A stretch of 64,000 nt of DNA from Gaiellasilicea sp037720595 (lineage in GTDB: Bacteria; Actinomycetota; Thermoleophilia; Gaiellales; Gaiellaceae). The DNA is taken from NCBI GenBank assembly GCA_037720595.1, contig JBBJLW010000007.1:62001-126000 (forward strand), written 5' to 3'. Below, one piece after another: positions 24,930-32,938 of the stretch (position 1 is the stretch's first letter; each line of letters opens with the position of its first letter). The notes beneath the pieces are model-generated. The model was not told the DNA's origin. It saw only the letters and a program-made list of their open reading frames with translations, and made no database searches. The translations under genes were made by a program, and so were the position numbers.

Positions 24930-26368
24930 GCGTCAGTGGACTCGGCCTCCCCGACAGTGACCGCGTTCCCGGTTTCGTCGGCGGACGGCGCGATCGGCGG
25001 CTCTCCCTCGGAAGGGCTCTCCGCCTCGACCGCGGCAACGGCCGCCATCTCCGCTTCGAGCTCCTCCGGCTCGAGCTCCTCACCCGGATCGGGGGCTTCG
25101 GCCTCGCTGCCGACGAGCGCCTGGTGCGCGGGCACGCCGCAGTACTTGGAGCCGGGAAGCGACGCGTTCGGGCAGCGCTTGCCGTTCGTGAGCACGGCGG
25201 AGCAGCGACCCGTGTACTCCTCGCCGTCGGCGCCCTCGCCGCCGTAGGCCGCCTCGGCCTCGGCGCGCGCGAACTCCTCGTCCGACTGGATGTCGACCTT
25301 CCAGCCCGTCAGCCGCGCGGCGAGACGGGCGTTCAAGCCCTCTTTGCCGATCGCGAGCGCGAGCTGGTCGTTCGGGACGACGACTGTCGCCTCCTTGGTC
25401 TCGTCGTCGATATAGACCTCGCGCACGCGTGCCGGCGATAGCGCCTTCGCGACGAAACGGGCGGGCTCGGTGTTCCAGGGAATGATGTCGATCTTCTCGC
25501 CGCGAAGCTCGGAGACGACCATGCGGACGCGCGAGCCGCGCGGGCCGACGCAGGCCCCGACTGGGTCGACGCCCTGGGCGTGCGACTCGACCGCGATCTT
25601 CGTGCGGTAGCCGGGCTCGCGCGCGACGCCGCGGATCTCGACGAGCCCATCGGCGATCTCGGGCACCTCGAGCTCGAAGAGCGTCTTGATCAGCTCGGGA
25701 TCGCGCCGCGAGAGAATCACCTGCGGGCCCTTCGTGCCGGAGCGGACCTCGGTTATCACGGCCTTGATCCGCGAGCCCTGCTCGTATCGCTCGCCGTCGA
25801 CCTGCTCGGAGCGGGGCAGGAGCGCCTCGACCTTGCCGAGGTCGACGAGCACGTTGTTGCGGTCGCCGGCCTGCTGCACGATCCCGGTCACGACCTCGCC
25901 CTGGCGGTCGACGTACTCCTCGTACATCATCGCGCGCTCGGCCTCGCGGATCCGCTGCTGGATCACCTGCTTTGCCGTCTGCGCCGCGATCCGCCCGAAG
26001 TTGTCCGGGGTCACGTCCGCGCGCTCGATCTGCTCCTCGGGAACCTGTGACCAGTCGAGGTCGAGGTCGTCCTCGTTGATCAGCGTGTGCTGCTTCTCGC
26101 CGGTCTCCGTCTCGAGCTGCTCGAGCTCGTCGAGCTTCGACTCCATGGCCTCCTCGAGCAGCCTCGACTCGAGGTCGTCCGGGATCACGATCGAGAAGAC
26201 GCGGAACTCTCCTTCGTCATCGAGCTCGACCACTGCGTGGCGGGTCGCCCCCGGCGTCTTCTTGTACGCGGCGAGGAGCGCGTCCTCGAGGGCATTGACG
26301 AGCGTGTCGCTCTCGATGCCCTTCTCGCGCTCGATCGTGCGCACCGCCTCCAGGATCTCCTGAGACAT
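24926..26368 (-). CDS. nusA: Transcription termination/antitermination factor NusA with C-terminal Cys3His extension
   Basis: A 480-residue NusA. It has an N-terminal RNA-polymerase-binding domain, an S1 domain (about 135-200), and two KH domains with VGACVGPRGSRVRMV and LALAIGKEGLNARLAARLTG. After residue 380 it carries an unusual extension: Cys389, Cys399, Cys410 and His415 in a CSAVLTNGKRCPN...YCGVPAH pattern that looks like a small zinc-binding knuckle, then an acidic tail. It controls pausing, intrinsic termination and antitermination, and may act on the terminator in its own operon leader. It lies 12 nt after rimP. Confidence 0.95.
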   Translation of the reverse strand: MSQEILEAVRTIEREKGIESDTLVNALEDALLAAYKKTPGATRHAVVELDDEGEFRVFSIVIPDDLESRLLEEAMESKLDELEQLETETGEKQHTLINEDDLDLDWSQVPEEQIERADVTPDNFGRIAAQTAKQVIQQRIREAERAMMYEEYVDRQGEVVTGIVQQAGDRNNVLVDLGKVEALLPRSEQVDGERYEQGSRIKAVITEVRSGTKGPQVILSRRDPELIKTLFELEVPEIADGLVEIRGVAREPGYRTKIAVESHAQGVDPVGACVGPRGSRVRMVVSELRGEKIDIIPWNTEPARFVAKALSPARVREVYIDDETKEATVVVPNDQLALAIGKEGLNARLAARLTGWKVDIQSDEEFARAEAEAAYGGEGADGEEYTGRCSAVLTNGKRCPNASLPGSKYCGVPAHQALVGSEAEAPDPGEELEPEELEAEMAAVAAVEAESPSEGEPPIAPSADETGNAVTVGEAESTDA

Positions 26369-26380
26369 CTCCCCTCCTCC

Positions 26381-26815
26381 CTATCGCTCGGTGGTGATCA
26401 GGTTGCCGCGCACGATCGCCTCGTACGGGATCTCCAGCGCCGCGCCGCCGGCGCGGACGGTGACGGCGCGCTCGCCGGCCTCGATGACCTCGGCGCGCAG
26501 CTTCTTCTTGCGCTCGCTCGTCCTCAACGAGACCGTCTGCCCAACCGCGCCGCGGAAGTGCTCGGGGGTGCGAAGCGGACGCTCGAGCCCCGGTGAGGAG
26601 ACGTCGATCGCGTAGTCGCGCCGATAGTCGGCGAGCAGCTCGGTCACCCGGACGCAGAGCTCGTGGTCGACGCCTTCCGGATGGTCGATGAAGACGGTGA
26701 AGCGGTCGTCCGCGCTCAGCTCGACGGCGAGCACCTCGACTCCGGGGACGGCCGCTTCCACGTTCGGGCCGATCGCTTTCTGCAGGGTCTTCTCCTTGTC
26801 GTGCGTCGCGCTCAT
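26381..26815 (-). CDS. rimP: Ribosome maturation factor RimP
   Basis: A 144-residue 30S assembly factor with the standard two-domain layout. Diagnostic stretch: DYAIDVSSPGLERPL, with DRFTVFIDHPEGVDHELC before it. The ATG at 26815 has a GAGGAG ribosome-binding site. It is the first gene of the nusA operon and follows a terminator-like attenuator. Confidence 0.95.
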   Translation of the reverse strand: MSATHDKEKTLQKAIGPNVEAAVPGVEVLAVELSADDRFTVFIDHPEGVDHELCVRVTELLADYRRDYAIDVSSPGLERPLRTPEHFRGAVGQTVSLRTSERKKKLRAEVIEAGERAVTVRAGGAALEIPYEAIVRGNLITTER

Positions 26816-26831
26816 GTGCGGCTCTCCTCAC

Positions 26832-26854
26832 AAAAAATGGGCGCCGCGCGCCCA
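26832..26854 (-). terminator. Intrinsic terminator/attenuator in rimP-nusA leader
   Basis: On the minus strand TGGGCGC pairs with GCGCCCA around a 3-nt loop and is followed at once by TTTTTT, a textbook intrinsic terminator. It sits between a TACACT -10-like box at 26885-26890 and the rimP ribosome-binding site 3 nt past the T-run. A preceding small hairpin, CACTT/AAGTG (26870-26853), slightly overlaps its 5' arm. The position suggests attenuation of the nusA operon; it could also end transcription from the gene upstream. Confidence 0.7.
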
Positions 26855-26884
26855 CTTCGTCCAGCAAGTGAAAATGGTCTCGGC

Positions 26885-26890
26885 AGTGTA
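26885..26890 (-). promoter_or_regulatory. Putative -10 box of the rimP-nusA operon
   Basis: TACACT on the minus strand, about 30 nt before the attenuator hairpin. The presumptive -35 region would fall in the right-hand arm of the repeat element at 26901-27019. Confidence 0.4.
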
Positions 26891-26900
26891 GCAAGCGCTT

Positions 26901-27019
26901 AGAACTCGAATCAGAATGACGCTTCGTCGCCGGGGCGTGCTGGGCGAGTGTGTTAGGACGACGCAGCGCGCCGCCCGGCGCGTTCCGGCGACACAAGGCT
27001 TCAGTTTGATTCGAGTTCT
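26901..27019 (-). repeat. Structured repeat element, copy 1
   Basis: Ends are a perfect 13-bp inverted repeat (AGAACTCGAATCA ... TGATTCGAGTTCT). The interior is homologous to the element at 54182-54346: on the minus strand both have TGAAGCCTTG near the left end and CCCCG(G/C)CGACGAA near the right. The outer 10 bp of the arms are unrelated between copies although complementary within each. It lies between the gene at 27033 and the nusA operon promoter. It may be a MITE-like mobile repeat or a structured RNA; both are inference. Confidence 0.75.
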
Positions 27020-27032
27020 TAGGGGCTCGACC

Positions 27033-27950
27033 TCAGCGAGCGGCGACGTCGCCGCGCCATTTCAGCGTCTCGCTCCCGTCACGCTCGACGACGACCGAGA
27101 GGAGCCATTCTCGCGGGGAGCGACCGACACCGAGGCTGCAGTCGAACCGCGCCGTGCGTCCGACCCTCCGGCAGCTCACGTGGACGTTGTTCACAAACAG
27201 GCCCGTCTTCTTGTCCATCAGGGCGACCGGTACCCGGAGGGCGACTCGTTCCTGGAGGAGCAGGAGCGTTCGCGCCTCGACCTCGCTCTTCGTCGGGACC
27301 CAGTCCCCCGTGCCCGGAGCGGGAACGACCCGGGGTCGCTTCGCCGACGCCTTCGGCGCAGGCGTCGGCTCCTTCGCGGCCCCAACAGGCGTGGGCTTCA
27401 CGGGCGCGGGCTTCACCGGCGCCGGCTTCACGGGCGCGGGACGGGACGCGGGCGGTCGCTTCGCTGGTGCCGACGGACGCGTGCGGGTGACCGGGCGGGG
27501 CGGGGTCGCGCGCCGATCGGGGCGAACCTCGGACTCTGGCGCCGCGGTCGTCGCGAGGGGCTGCGAGCGCACCGCGTCGGGTGCGGACGGCAGGAAGAGC
27601 GTCACAGGATCGTCGACGAGCTGCGCTCTCACCTCGCTCGCGATCATTCCCACGACGATTCCGCCGATCAGCAGCAGCGGGAACGCGACGGCGACGGCGC
27701 CGAAAACTCTCGTCGAGCGGCGGACGTCGCGACGTGGCTCGATCGGAGGAAACGTGTGTGCAAGCGCGGGGCGGACTGGTGCGCTCAGCGAGACGGCGGG
27801 GCGCGGCGGCGGGCGCCACTCGGGCCTGTCGGGCAACCGGCGACGTGCGATCTGTGCCAGCTCGGGATCGACGAGCACGAGCTCGGGACTGATGACCTCG
27901 TCGAGCTCCGAGCGGCGCGGCAGGGAATCCACGCGATTCTCTTTCTCCAA
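27033..27950 (-). CDS. Single-pass membrane protein with Pro/Lys-rich linker, unknown
   Basis: About 305 residues. A cytoplasmic N-terminal part of roughly 80 residues is followed by one membrane helix (VFGAVAVAFPLLLIGGIVVG) and a long Pro/Ala/Lys-rich spacer with the repeated unit APVKP. The C-terminal domain of about 90 residues carries two cysteines (VSCRRVG, RFDCSLG) that could form a disulfide outside the cell. The layout resembles cell-wall-spanning proteins, but no family is recognised. TTG at 27950 is the first start; GTG at 27932 with GAGAAAGAG upstream is a good alternative. Confidence 0.65.
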   Translation of the reverse strand: MEKENRVDSLPRRSELDEVISPELVLVDPELAQIARRRLPDRPEWRPPPRPAVSLSAPVRPALAHTFPPIEPRRDVRRSTRVFGAVAVAFPLLLIGGIVVGMIASEVRAQLVDDPVTLFLPSAPDAVRSQPLATTAAPESEVRPDRRATPPRPVTRTRPSAPAKRPPASRPAPVKPAPVKPAPVKPTPVGAAKEPTPAPKASAKRPRVVPAPGTGDWVPTKSEVEARTLLLLQERVALRVPVALMDKKTGLFVNNVHVSCRRVGRTARFDCSLGVGRSPREWLLSVVVERDGSETLKWRGDVAAR

Positions 27951-28016
27951 CGCAGCTCCGGTTCCTCGCCGAAACGATGATCGAATGCCGTGAATGAAGA
28001 GACGGCGCCGACCCAG

Positions 28017-28454
28017 CTAGATGTCGATCGTGACGGTCACAGGCCCGTCGTTCACGAGCTCGACGAGCATGTGCTCGCCGAAGACGCCCGTTTCTACATC
28101 GATGCCGAGGTCCCGCAGCGCCTCGCAGAACCGCTCGACGAGCGGCTTCGCGTGCTCGGACGCGGCCGCTGCGGAGAAGCTCGGTCGGTTTCCCTTCGCC
28201 GTGTCTGCGAGGAGCGTGAACTGGCTGACGACGAGAGCAGCGCCGCCGGTGTCGAGGAGCGAGCGGTCGAAGCGGCCGTCGGTTCCGGCGAAGAGGCGCA
28301 GGCGCGCGACCTTTCCCGCCAGCCGCTCCGCATCTCCGCCGGTGTCGCCGTCGGCTACGCCGAGCAAGACGAGCAGGCCGGACGCGATCTCGCCCCGCAC
28401 GACTCCGTCCACGCGAACGGCCGCACGGCTGACACGCTGGACGACGAGCCTCAC
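28017..28454 (-). CDS. dtd: D-aminoacyl-tRNA deacylase
   Basis: A 145-residue DTD enzyme that removes D-amino acids wrongly loaded on tRNA. Both active-site motifs are intact: SQFTLLADTAKGNRPSF and the C-terminal cross-subunit NDGPVTV. The length is normal for the family. The GTG at 28454 overlaps the stop of the TPR gene by 4 nt. Confidence 0.95.
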   Translation of the reverse strand: MRLVVQRVSRAAVRVDGVVRGEIASGLLVLLGVADGDTGGDAERLAGKVARLRLFAGTDGRFDRSLLDTGGAALVVSQFTLLADTAKGNRPSFSAAAASEHAKPLVERFCEALRDLGIDVETGVFGEHMLVELVNDGPVTVTIDI

Positions 28455-28831
28455 GTGGGGTTCGAGCCGTCGGGCTCCGGCGGCTCGAGATCCATGATCC
28501 GATCGGCATAGCGCTCCGTGCTCGGGCTCATCGAGCTCGCGAGCTTGTAGTGCCCGTTCGCCTCGGCATCCCGCCCGAGCTTCTCGAGTGTCCGGCCGAG
28601 CGCGTAGTGCGCGTAGTCGTCCGTCGGGGAGAGCTCCAGCACGACCCGGAACTCCGCCTCCGCCTTGCTCCAGCGCTGGATCCGGAAGTAGGCGATCCCG
28701 AGCGCCTCCCGGATCGAGGCCTTGTCGGGCTCGAGTCTCTTTGCCTTCTCGAGCGCGACGGTTGCCTGTGCGGCCATTCCTCGCTTCAGATGCTCGCGGC
28801 CTTGCTGATAGAGGTCGTAGGCGTCGGTCAC
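28451..28831 (-). CDS. Tetratricopeptide repeat protein
   Basis: A 126-residue soluble protein made of about three TPR units; clear ones are ASIREALGIAYFRIQRWSKA and DDYAHYALGRTLEKLGRDAE. There is no signal peptide. The acidic C-terminus ends PPEPDGSNPT. TPR units mediate protein contacts, but no partner can be named. It overlaps its neighbours by 4 nt on each side, in a run of nucleotidyltransferase, TPR protein and dtd. Confidence 0.82.
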   Translation of the reverse strand: MTDAYDLYQQGREHLKRGMAAQATVALEKAKRLEPDKASIREALGIAYFRIQRWSKAEAEFRVVLELSPTDDYAHYALGRTLEKLGRDAEANGHYKLASSMSPSTERYADRIMDLEPPEPDGSNPT

Positions 28832-29523
28832 AGGCTGCTCAGATAGGGGAAGTTCTCGAGGAGAAGGTCGATCGGCGCGGTCAAATCTCGCGTCGGGTCG
28901 ATCTCTATCGCCGCCACTGGCTCTCCCGCGTCGATCGCCTGCTGAAACGCGGTCGAAAGCTCGTAGGGCGGCTTGCCGGGAAGCGACTCGACGACTGCCG
29001 CGACAGACTGACCGACAGCCCAGAGCGGCGCACCCGCGAAGGGGCTTTCCGGCGCCTGGAGCTTGACGACTCGGCCGTCGCGGACGGAGACGCCGTTCCG
29101 GCCGGGCTCTCTGGACACGCAGCGGCGAACGGCCACGGCGCCGGCCGCGCCCAACGACTCGAATGTCCGCTGGAACCGCCCGATCTCGCCGGGTGCGAAG
29201 ACGGTATCCGCGCCGAGCACGAGATACGGAGCCGCCGCACGCGCGGTGGCGACGGCGTCTGCCGAGCCGTTCGGACCGGCCTGTCGGACCGTCGAGAGGC
29301 TGAGGCCGAACGCCGAGCCGTCGCCGACGAAGCGCCCGACCTGCTCGGCGAGATAACCCGTGACCAGCGTGACATGAGGGCAGCTAGCCGCGGCGAGCTC
29401 GCGCAGGAGCAGCGCGAGCACGGGTTTGCCGTCCACGGGAAGCAGCGGCTTGGCGTAGCGCTCGGTGAGCGGGCGCAGCCGGCTGCCCACGCCGGCCGCG
29501 ATCACGACCGCGGGAAGGCTCAC
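28828..29523 (-). CDS. NDP-sugar pyrophosphorylase-like nucleotidyltransferase
   Basis: A 231-residue single-domain sugar nucleotidyltransferase. The N-terminal VIAAGVGSRLRPLTERYAKPLLPV is the standard nucleotide-binding signature (here with both the GxGxRxRP loop and the PKP-like lysine), and LGADTVF carries the metal-binding Asp. The usual C-terminal left-handed beta helix is absent, so it resembles the short glucose-1-phosphate or mannose-1-phosphate transferases. Substrate is unknown. It overlaps the transglutaminase gene by 4 nt. Confidence 0.85.
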   Translation of the reverse strand: MSLPAVVIAAGVGSRLRPLTERYAKPLLPVDGKPVLALLLRELAAASCPHVTLVTGYLAEQVGRFVGDGSAFGLSLSTVRQAGPNGSADAVATARAAAPYLVLGADTVFAPGEIGRFQRTFESLGAAGAVAVRRCVSREPGRNGVSVRDGRVVKLQAPESPFAGAPLWAVGQSVAAVVESLPGKPPYELSTAFQQAIDAGEPVAAIEIDPTRDLTAPIDLLLENFPYLSSL

Positions 29524-31736
29524 GCCCGCAGCGAGCGGAGCGCGACGAACCCGCGCAGGCGCTGCGCCCGCGTGAGGCCGCGACGGATGCGGCGCAGGAG
29601 CAGGTGCAGCTCGCGGCGCGATCTGGTTGCGGCGGCGACGGTCACCGCCGGCGGCCCGAAGCGCGCTTCGCCGAGCGCCTGCGCGAACAGGCGGCCGTCG
29701 ACGCCGAACTCGGAACGAACCAGCTCACGCAGCTCCTCCCCGGTGGCGCTCGCGCCGACGACGACGCCCTGGTCGACCAGGAAGTCGGCGAGCTCGCGCC
29801 GCGCCGCGCCCGCCAGCCGGCGCGGGTCGCGCGTCAGGTAGCGGGAGCGTCGCCACGCGAGCTTGGCGAGCCCGACCGCGGCGCCGGCGCACAGGACGAC
29901 CGCCAGCAGGATCCAGATGGTATTCACCCCACCGGGAGGCGACACGGACCGTCGCCGGCCCTGTCGCTCCCGCAGAGCGTCGAGGCGGTCCAGCTCGCGG
30001 GCGCCGCCCGGATCGAGGCCGCCCGCGCCGCGGCCGTTGCCGAAGGCAATCCCGGCCGCGTCGCCGGGGTTGAAGGTCGGCGAGGAGGAGCTGTACTCAG
30101 CGGCGAGCTCGCCGCGCCCGGGCGTCGGGTCGAACGAGAGCCAGCCGAAGCGCGGGAACCACACCTCGACCCAGGCGTGCGCGTTGTGGTCGGTCACGGT
30201 CCAGACCCCGTTGCGGTACTTGCCACTCGTGAAGCCCGCAGCGACGCGGGCGGGGATGCCGAGGAAGCGGAGCATCAGCGCCATCGAGCCGGCGAACTGC
30301 TGGCAGTAGCCGCGCCTGCCGCTGTCGACGAAGTGCGCCAGCGCCGGCACGCCTTCGGCGGGCGGAGGTGGCCGCTCGTCGTAGGTGAACCCACCGGTCG
30401 TCCGGAGCCAGGCCTCGATCGCGACGGCTGCCCCGTACGGTCCTGTCGCCCCGCGGGCGAGCCGCGCCGCCTGCCGATAGAGGCCTTCGTAGTCCCAGAT
30501 CGCGAGCTGGCGCTCGTCCTCGAACAGCGCGGCGACGTCGTCCGCACGCCCCGGCGTTCCGAACGGCGCGACGCGGGTCCGCCCGATCTCGAGATAGCGG
30601 TCGAGCAGCTTGGGATATACCGGCCGCGCCCGCGCGAGCTCGGCCGGTTTCGGCAGCGGCGCATAGCTGTAGACGTCGTAGAACTGTCCTCGTTGCAGCG
30701 GCCGTTGGAGTCGGACCACCCCGCCGGAAAGGAACAATGCACGGCCCAGCGATGCAGCCTCGTAGAGCATCGGCGCTGCTGCTGCGACGAGATGATCGTC
30801 CGCCAATCCGACAACCTCGACCGACTGCTTCGTCCAGTTCGCGGAGTCGAAGGCCGCGCGCGGCAGCAGCGGGTCGCGCGCCAACGGCCCCGTCGCGATT
30901 CCCGCTGAGAGCGGCGCGAGGTTCTCGATCCAGCGATCCTGGGTGAACTGGTCGAGCGTCGTCGCGCGCCAGTAGAGGCTCCGCTGCGGTGCCCGGACCC
31001 GCAGCACGACGGTCGGCTTGTCGGGGAAGTCGATCCCGCCGTAGTTCGCGTCCCAGACATAGTCGACGCCGACCGGATCGCCGGAGGTCCGGTACGGATC
31101 CCAGCGCTCCCACGCCAGCACGCCGTCCTTCGCGATCGCAGCCGAGCTCGAGAGCCCTATCGCCGCGACGATCACGACGAGTCCCGCGGCGAGGGAGGGT
31201 GTCGGCCGGGTCAGCCGAAGCGATGCGAGCAGCCAGAGCGCCGCCGTGAGGATCAGCGCCCCGTACGCGGGACCGTCGGCGGGCAGGAGCGTCGCGGGCC
31301 AGCCCGCGCCGGCGAGAACGAGAAGCACGGCCGGAAGCGGCCGCCGCGACGCGATCGCGAGCCCGAGGAGAACGCAGAACCCGAAGATCGCGAGCACGAG
31401 GATTCCGTGCATCGCCGGTGATTCGACCGCCGAGAAGGGCACCCGCGTGTCGTAGTAGCCGGCGAAACCGTCCTCGAAGCTCTCGAGCGCCGGGGCGAAG
31501 AAGCCGCGCCTCGGCCCACCGTCGGATTCCGGCGAGCCAAACGCGATCCAGACCGCAACGAGGGCGACCCAGGGAACGGCGACGAGCCGCGCAGCCAGTG
31601 TCGGCAGCAGCGCCGGCGCGAGAGCGAGAAGCACGATCCAGAATCCGTCCGCGCCTGCGCGAGGATCCTCGAGACGCAGCCAGGCAAGCGCGACGAGCGC
31701 CGCGGGCAGCGAGTATGCGACGGCCGTTCTACCCAT
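29520..31736 (-). CDS. Membrane transglutaminase-like protein (DUF3488/TgpA type)
   Basis: A 738-residue protein with about six membrane helices in the first 200 residues, an extracytoplasmic transglutaminase core and one more helix near residue 600 before a cytoplasmic tail. The catalytic triad is visible: Cys478 in RRGYCQQFAGSMALMLRFL, the His in VTDHNAHAWVEVW and the Asp in FGWLSFDPTPG. Homologues occur next to MoxR and DUF58 genes as here. Whether it cross-links, cleaves or otherwise modifies envelope proteins is unknown. The ATG at 31736 overlaps the DUF58 end by 8 nt; the longer open frame is antisense to nothing recognisable and was dropped. Confidence 0.9.
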   Translation of the reverse strand: MGRTAVAYSLPAALVALAWLRLEDPRAGADGFWIVLLALAPALLPTLAARLVAVPWVALVAVWIAFGSPESDGGPRRGFFAPALESFEDGFAGYYDTRVPFSAVESPAMHGILVLAIFGFCVLLGLAIASRRPLPAVLLVLAGAGWPATLLPADGPAYGALILTAALWLLASLRLTRPTPSLAAGLVVIVAAIGLSSSAAIAKDGVLAWERWDPYRTSGDPVGVDYVWDANYGGIDFPDKPTVVLRVRAPQRSLYWRATTLDQFTQDRWIENLAPLSAGIATGPLARDPLLPRAAFDSANWTKQSVEVVGLADDHLVAAAAPMLYEAASLGRALFLSGGVVRLQRPLQRGQFYDVYSYAPLPKPAELARARPVYPKLLDRYLEIGRTRVAPFGTPGRADDVAALFEDERQLAIWDYEGLYRQAARLARGATGPYGAAVAIEAWLRTTGGFTYDERPPPPAEGVPALAHFVDSGRRGYCQQFAGSMALMLRFLGIPARVAAGFTSGKYRNGVWTVTDHNAHAWVEVWFPRFGWLSFDPTPGRGELAAEYSSSSPTFNPGDAAGIAFGNGRGAGGLDPGGARELDRLDALRERQGRRRSVSPPGGVNTIWILLAVVLCAGAAVGLAKLAWRRSRYLTRDPRRLAGAARRELADFLVDQGVVVGASATGEELRELVRSEFGVDGRLFAQALGEARFGPPAVTVAAATRSRRELHLLLRRIRRGLTRAQRLRGFVALRSLRA

Positions 31737-32928
31737 GCGCCCTCCACCCCGCCTGCGTCCCGCCGAGAGCGGCGCGTAGGTCGTCCCCCCGACGAACGAC
31801 TGCAACCGGGATTCCCGCGGCCTGGAGCCGCAGCAGCTCCGGTTCGACCGGGGTCGGGCGCCCGGCGAAGCTGGCGGAGTCGATCCAGACGAGTGAGACA
31901 CCATGGCTGGCCTGGGCACGCTGGGCGAGCTTCCGCGCGAGCGCTCCCGTCAGGCGAGCCGTGACCACGACGAGCTCGAGCGAGCGGGCGGCGGGGCCGC
32001 CTTCGCGAGCGAGCAACTCGACCACCGGAATCGCGGCCACGGGCTCGGCTGCGGCGAGCGCCTCCAGCGCCGCCAGCCAGTCGCCTTCGAGCGAGGCAAC
32101 GGACACGTTCACCGGTGGGGAGCCGTTCACGGCCAGGACCGCGCGGCGGCCACGGGCAGCGTGGGTGTGGAGGATCGAGCCGGCCGCGCGCACGGCGACG
32201 TCGAAGCTCTCGCCGACGACCCCGGTCCCATCCGCATCGAGGACGACGGCGATCTCGTCGCGCGGCGAGTCCTCGAGCTCCTTCACCATCAACCGGCCGC
32301 GTCTGGCGGTGGACGCCCAGTGCACCTTGCGCAACGATTCGCCCTCCACGTACTCGCGCACCGAGTGCAGGTCGAAGCCGGACGGCCTGCGCAGCAGCAG
32401 CCGTCGGCCGTCCTGCGCATGGGCTCCGCTCTCGGAGAAGAGCCCCGACAGCGCGACCAGCCTCGGATAGACGACGAGTGCGCCACCCACAGCCAGCTCG
32501 ACCTCGCTCCGCGCGAGCCCGAACGGGTCTTCGACCGCCGCGGTCGCCTCGGCGACCGTGTAACGACCCCGAGGCACGCGCTCGAGGACATAGGTGCCGC
32601 GGTAGAACCCCCCGTCGCGGCGCAGCGGCGTCCGCCGCGCCCCGATCCGCGCAACGCGCTCTCGGATCTCGAGCGACGGCAAGGGGATCCGCGAGCTGGG
32701 GCTTGCCTCGATCGTCACCCAGACGTCGTCTCCCTCGACGTGCGTGCCGCGTCCGGCTCGCCGCCGCAGCCCGATCGGCCCGGCCGCGAGGCGCACCCAG
32801 GCGCGAGCGGCGAGCGGCGCCAGCACGAGCCCGGTCGCGGCCGGGTACAGCACCTTCGCGCCGAAGAGCCAGGCGACGGCGTAGGCCAGGAGGCCGACGG
32901 CGAGCGTGAGCTTGCCGCGGCGGGTCAG
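31729..32928 (-). CDS. DUF58 domain protein
   Basis: A DUF58 protein of about 399 residues. The conserved block is RRPSGFDLHSVREYVEGES with KVHWASTARRG just after it, followed by a von Willebrand A-like fold (EIAVVLDADGTG). The first canonical start, GTG at 32853, would cut through the first membrane hairpin. In frame upstream lies LTRRGKLTLAVGLLAYAVAW, typical of the family N-terminus. It starts at a CTG at 32928 with GAGGA placed 8 nt before it, so a CTG start is proposed. These proteins work with MoxR ATPases, encoded directly upstream. Confidence 0.85.
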   Translation of the reverse strand: MTRRGKLTLAVGLLAYAVAWLFGAKVLYPAATGLVLAPLAARAWVRLAAGPIGLRRRAGRGTHVEGDDVWVTIEASPSSRIPLPSLEIRERVARIGARRTPLRRDGGFYRGTYVLERVPRGRYTVAEATAAVEDPFGLARSEVELAVGGALVVYPRLVALSGLFSESGAHAQDGRRLLLRRPSGFDLHSVREYVEGESLRKVHWASTARRGRLMVKELEDSPRDEIAVVLDADGTGVVGESFDVAVRAAGSILHTHAARGRRAVLAVNGSPPVNVSVASLEGDWLAALEALAAAEPVAAIPVVELLAREGGPAARSLELVVVTARLTGALARKLAQRAQASHGVSLVWIDSASFAGRPTPVEPELLRLQAAGIPVAVVRRGDDLRAALGGTQAGWRAHG

Positions 32929-32938
32929 GGTGTAGTCC

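Noticed and set aside
26901..27019. Insertion sequence with transposase
   Set aside because: Only about 120 bp, with no open frame inside; at most a non-autonomous element.
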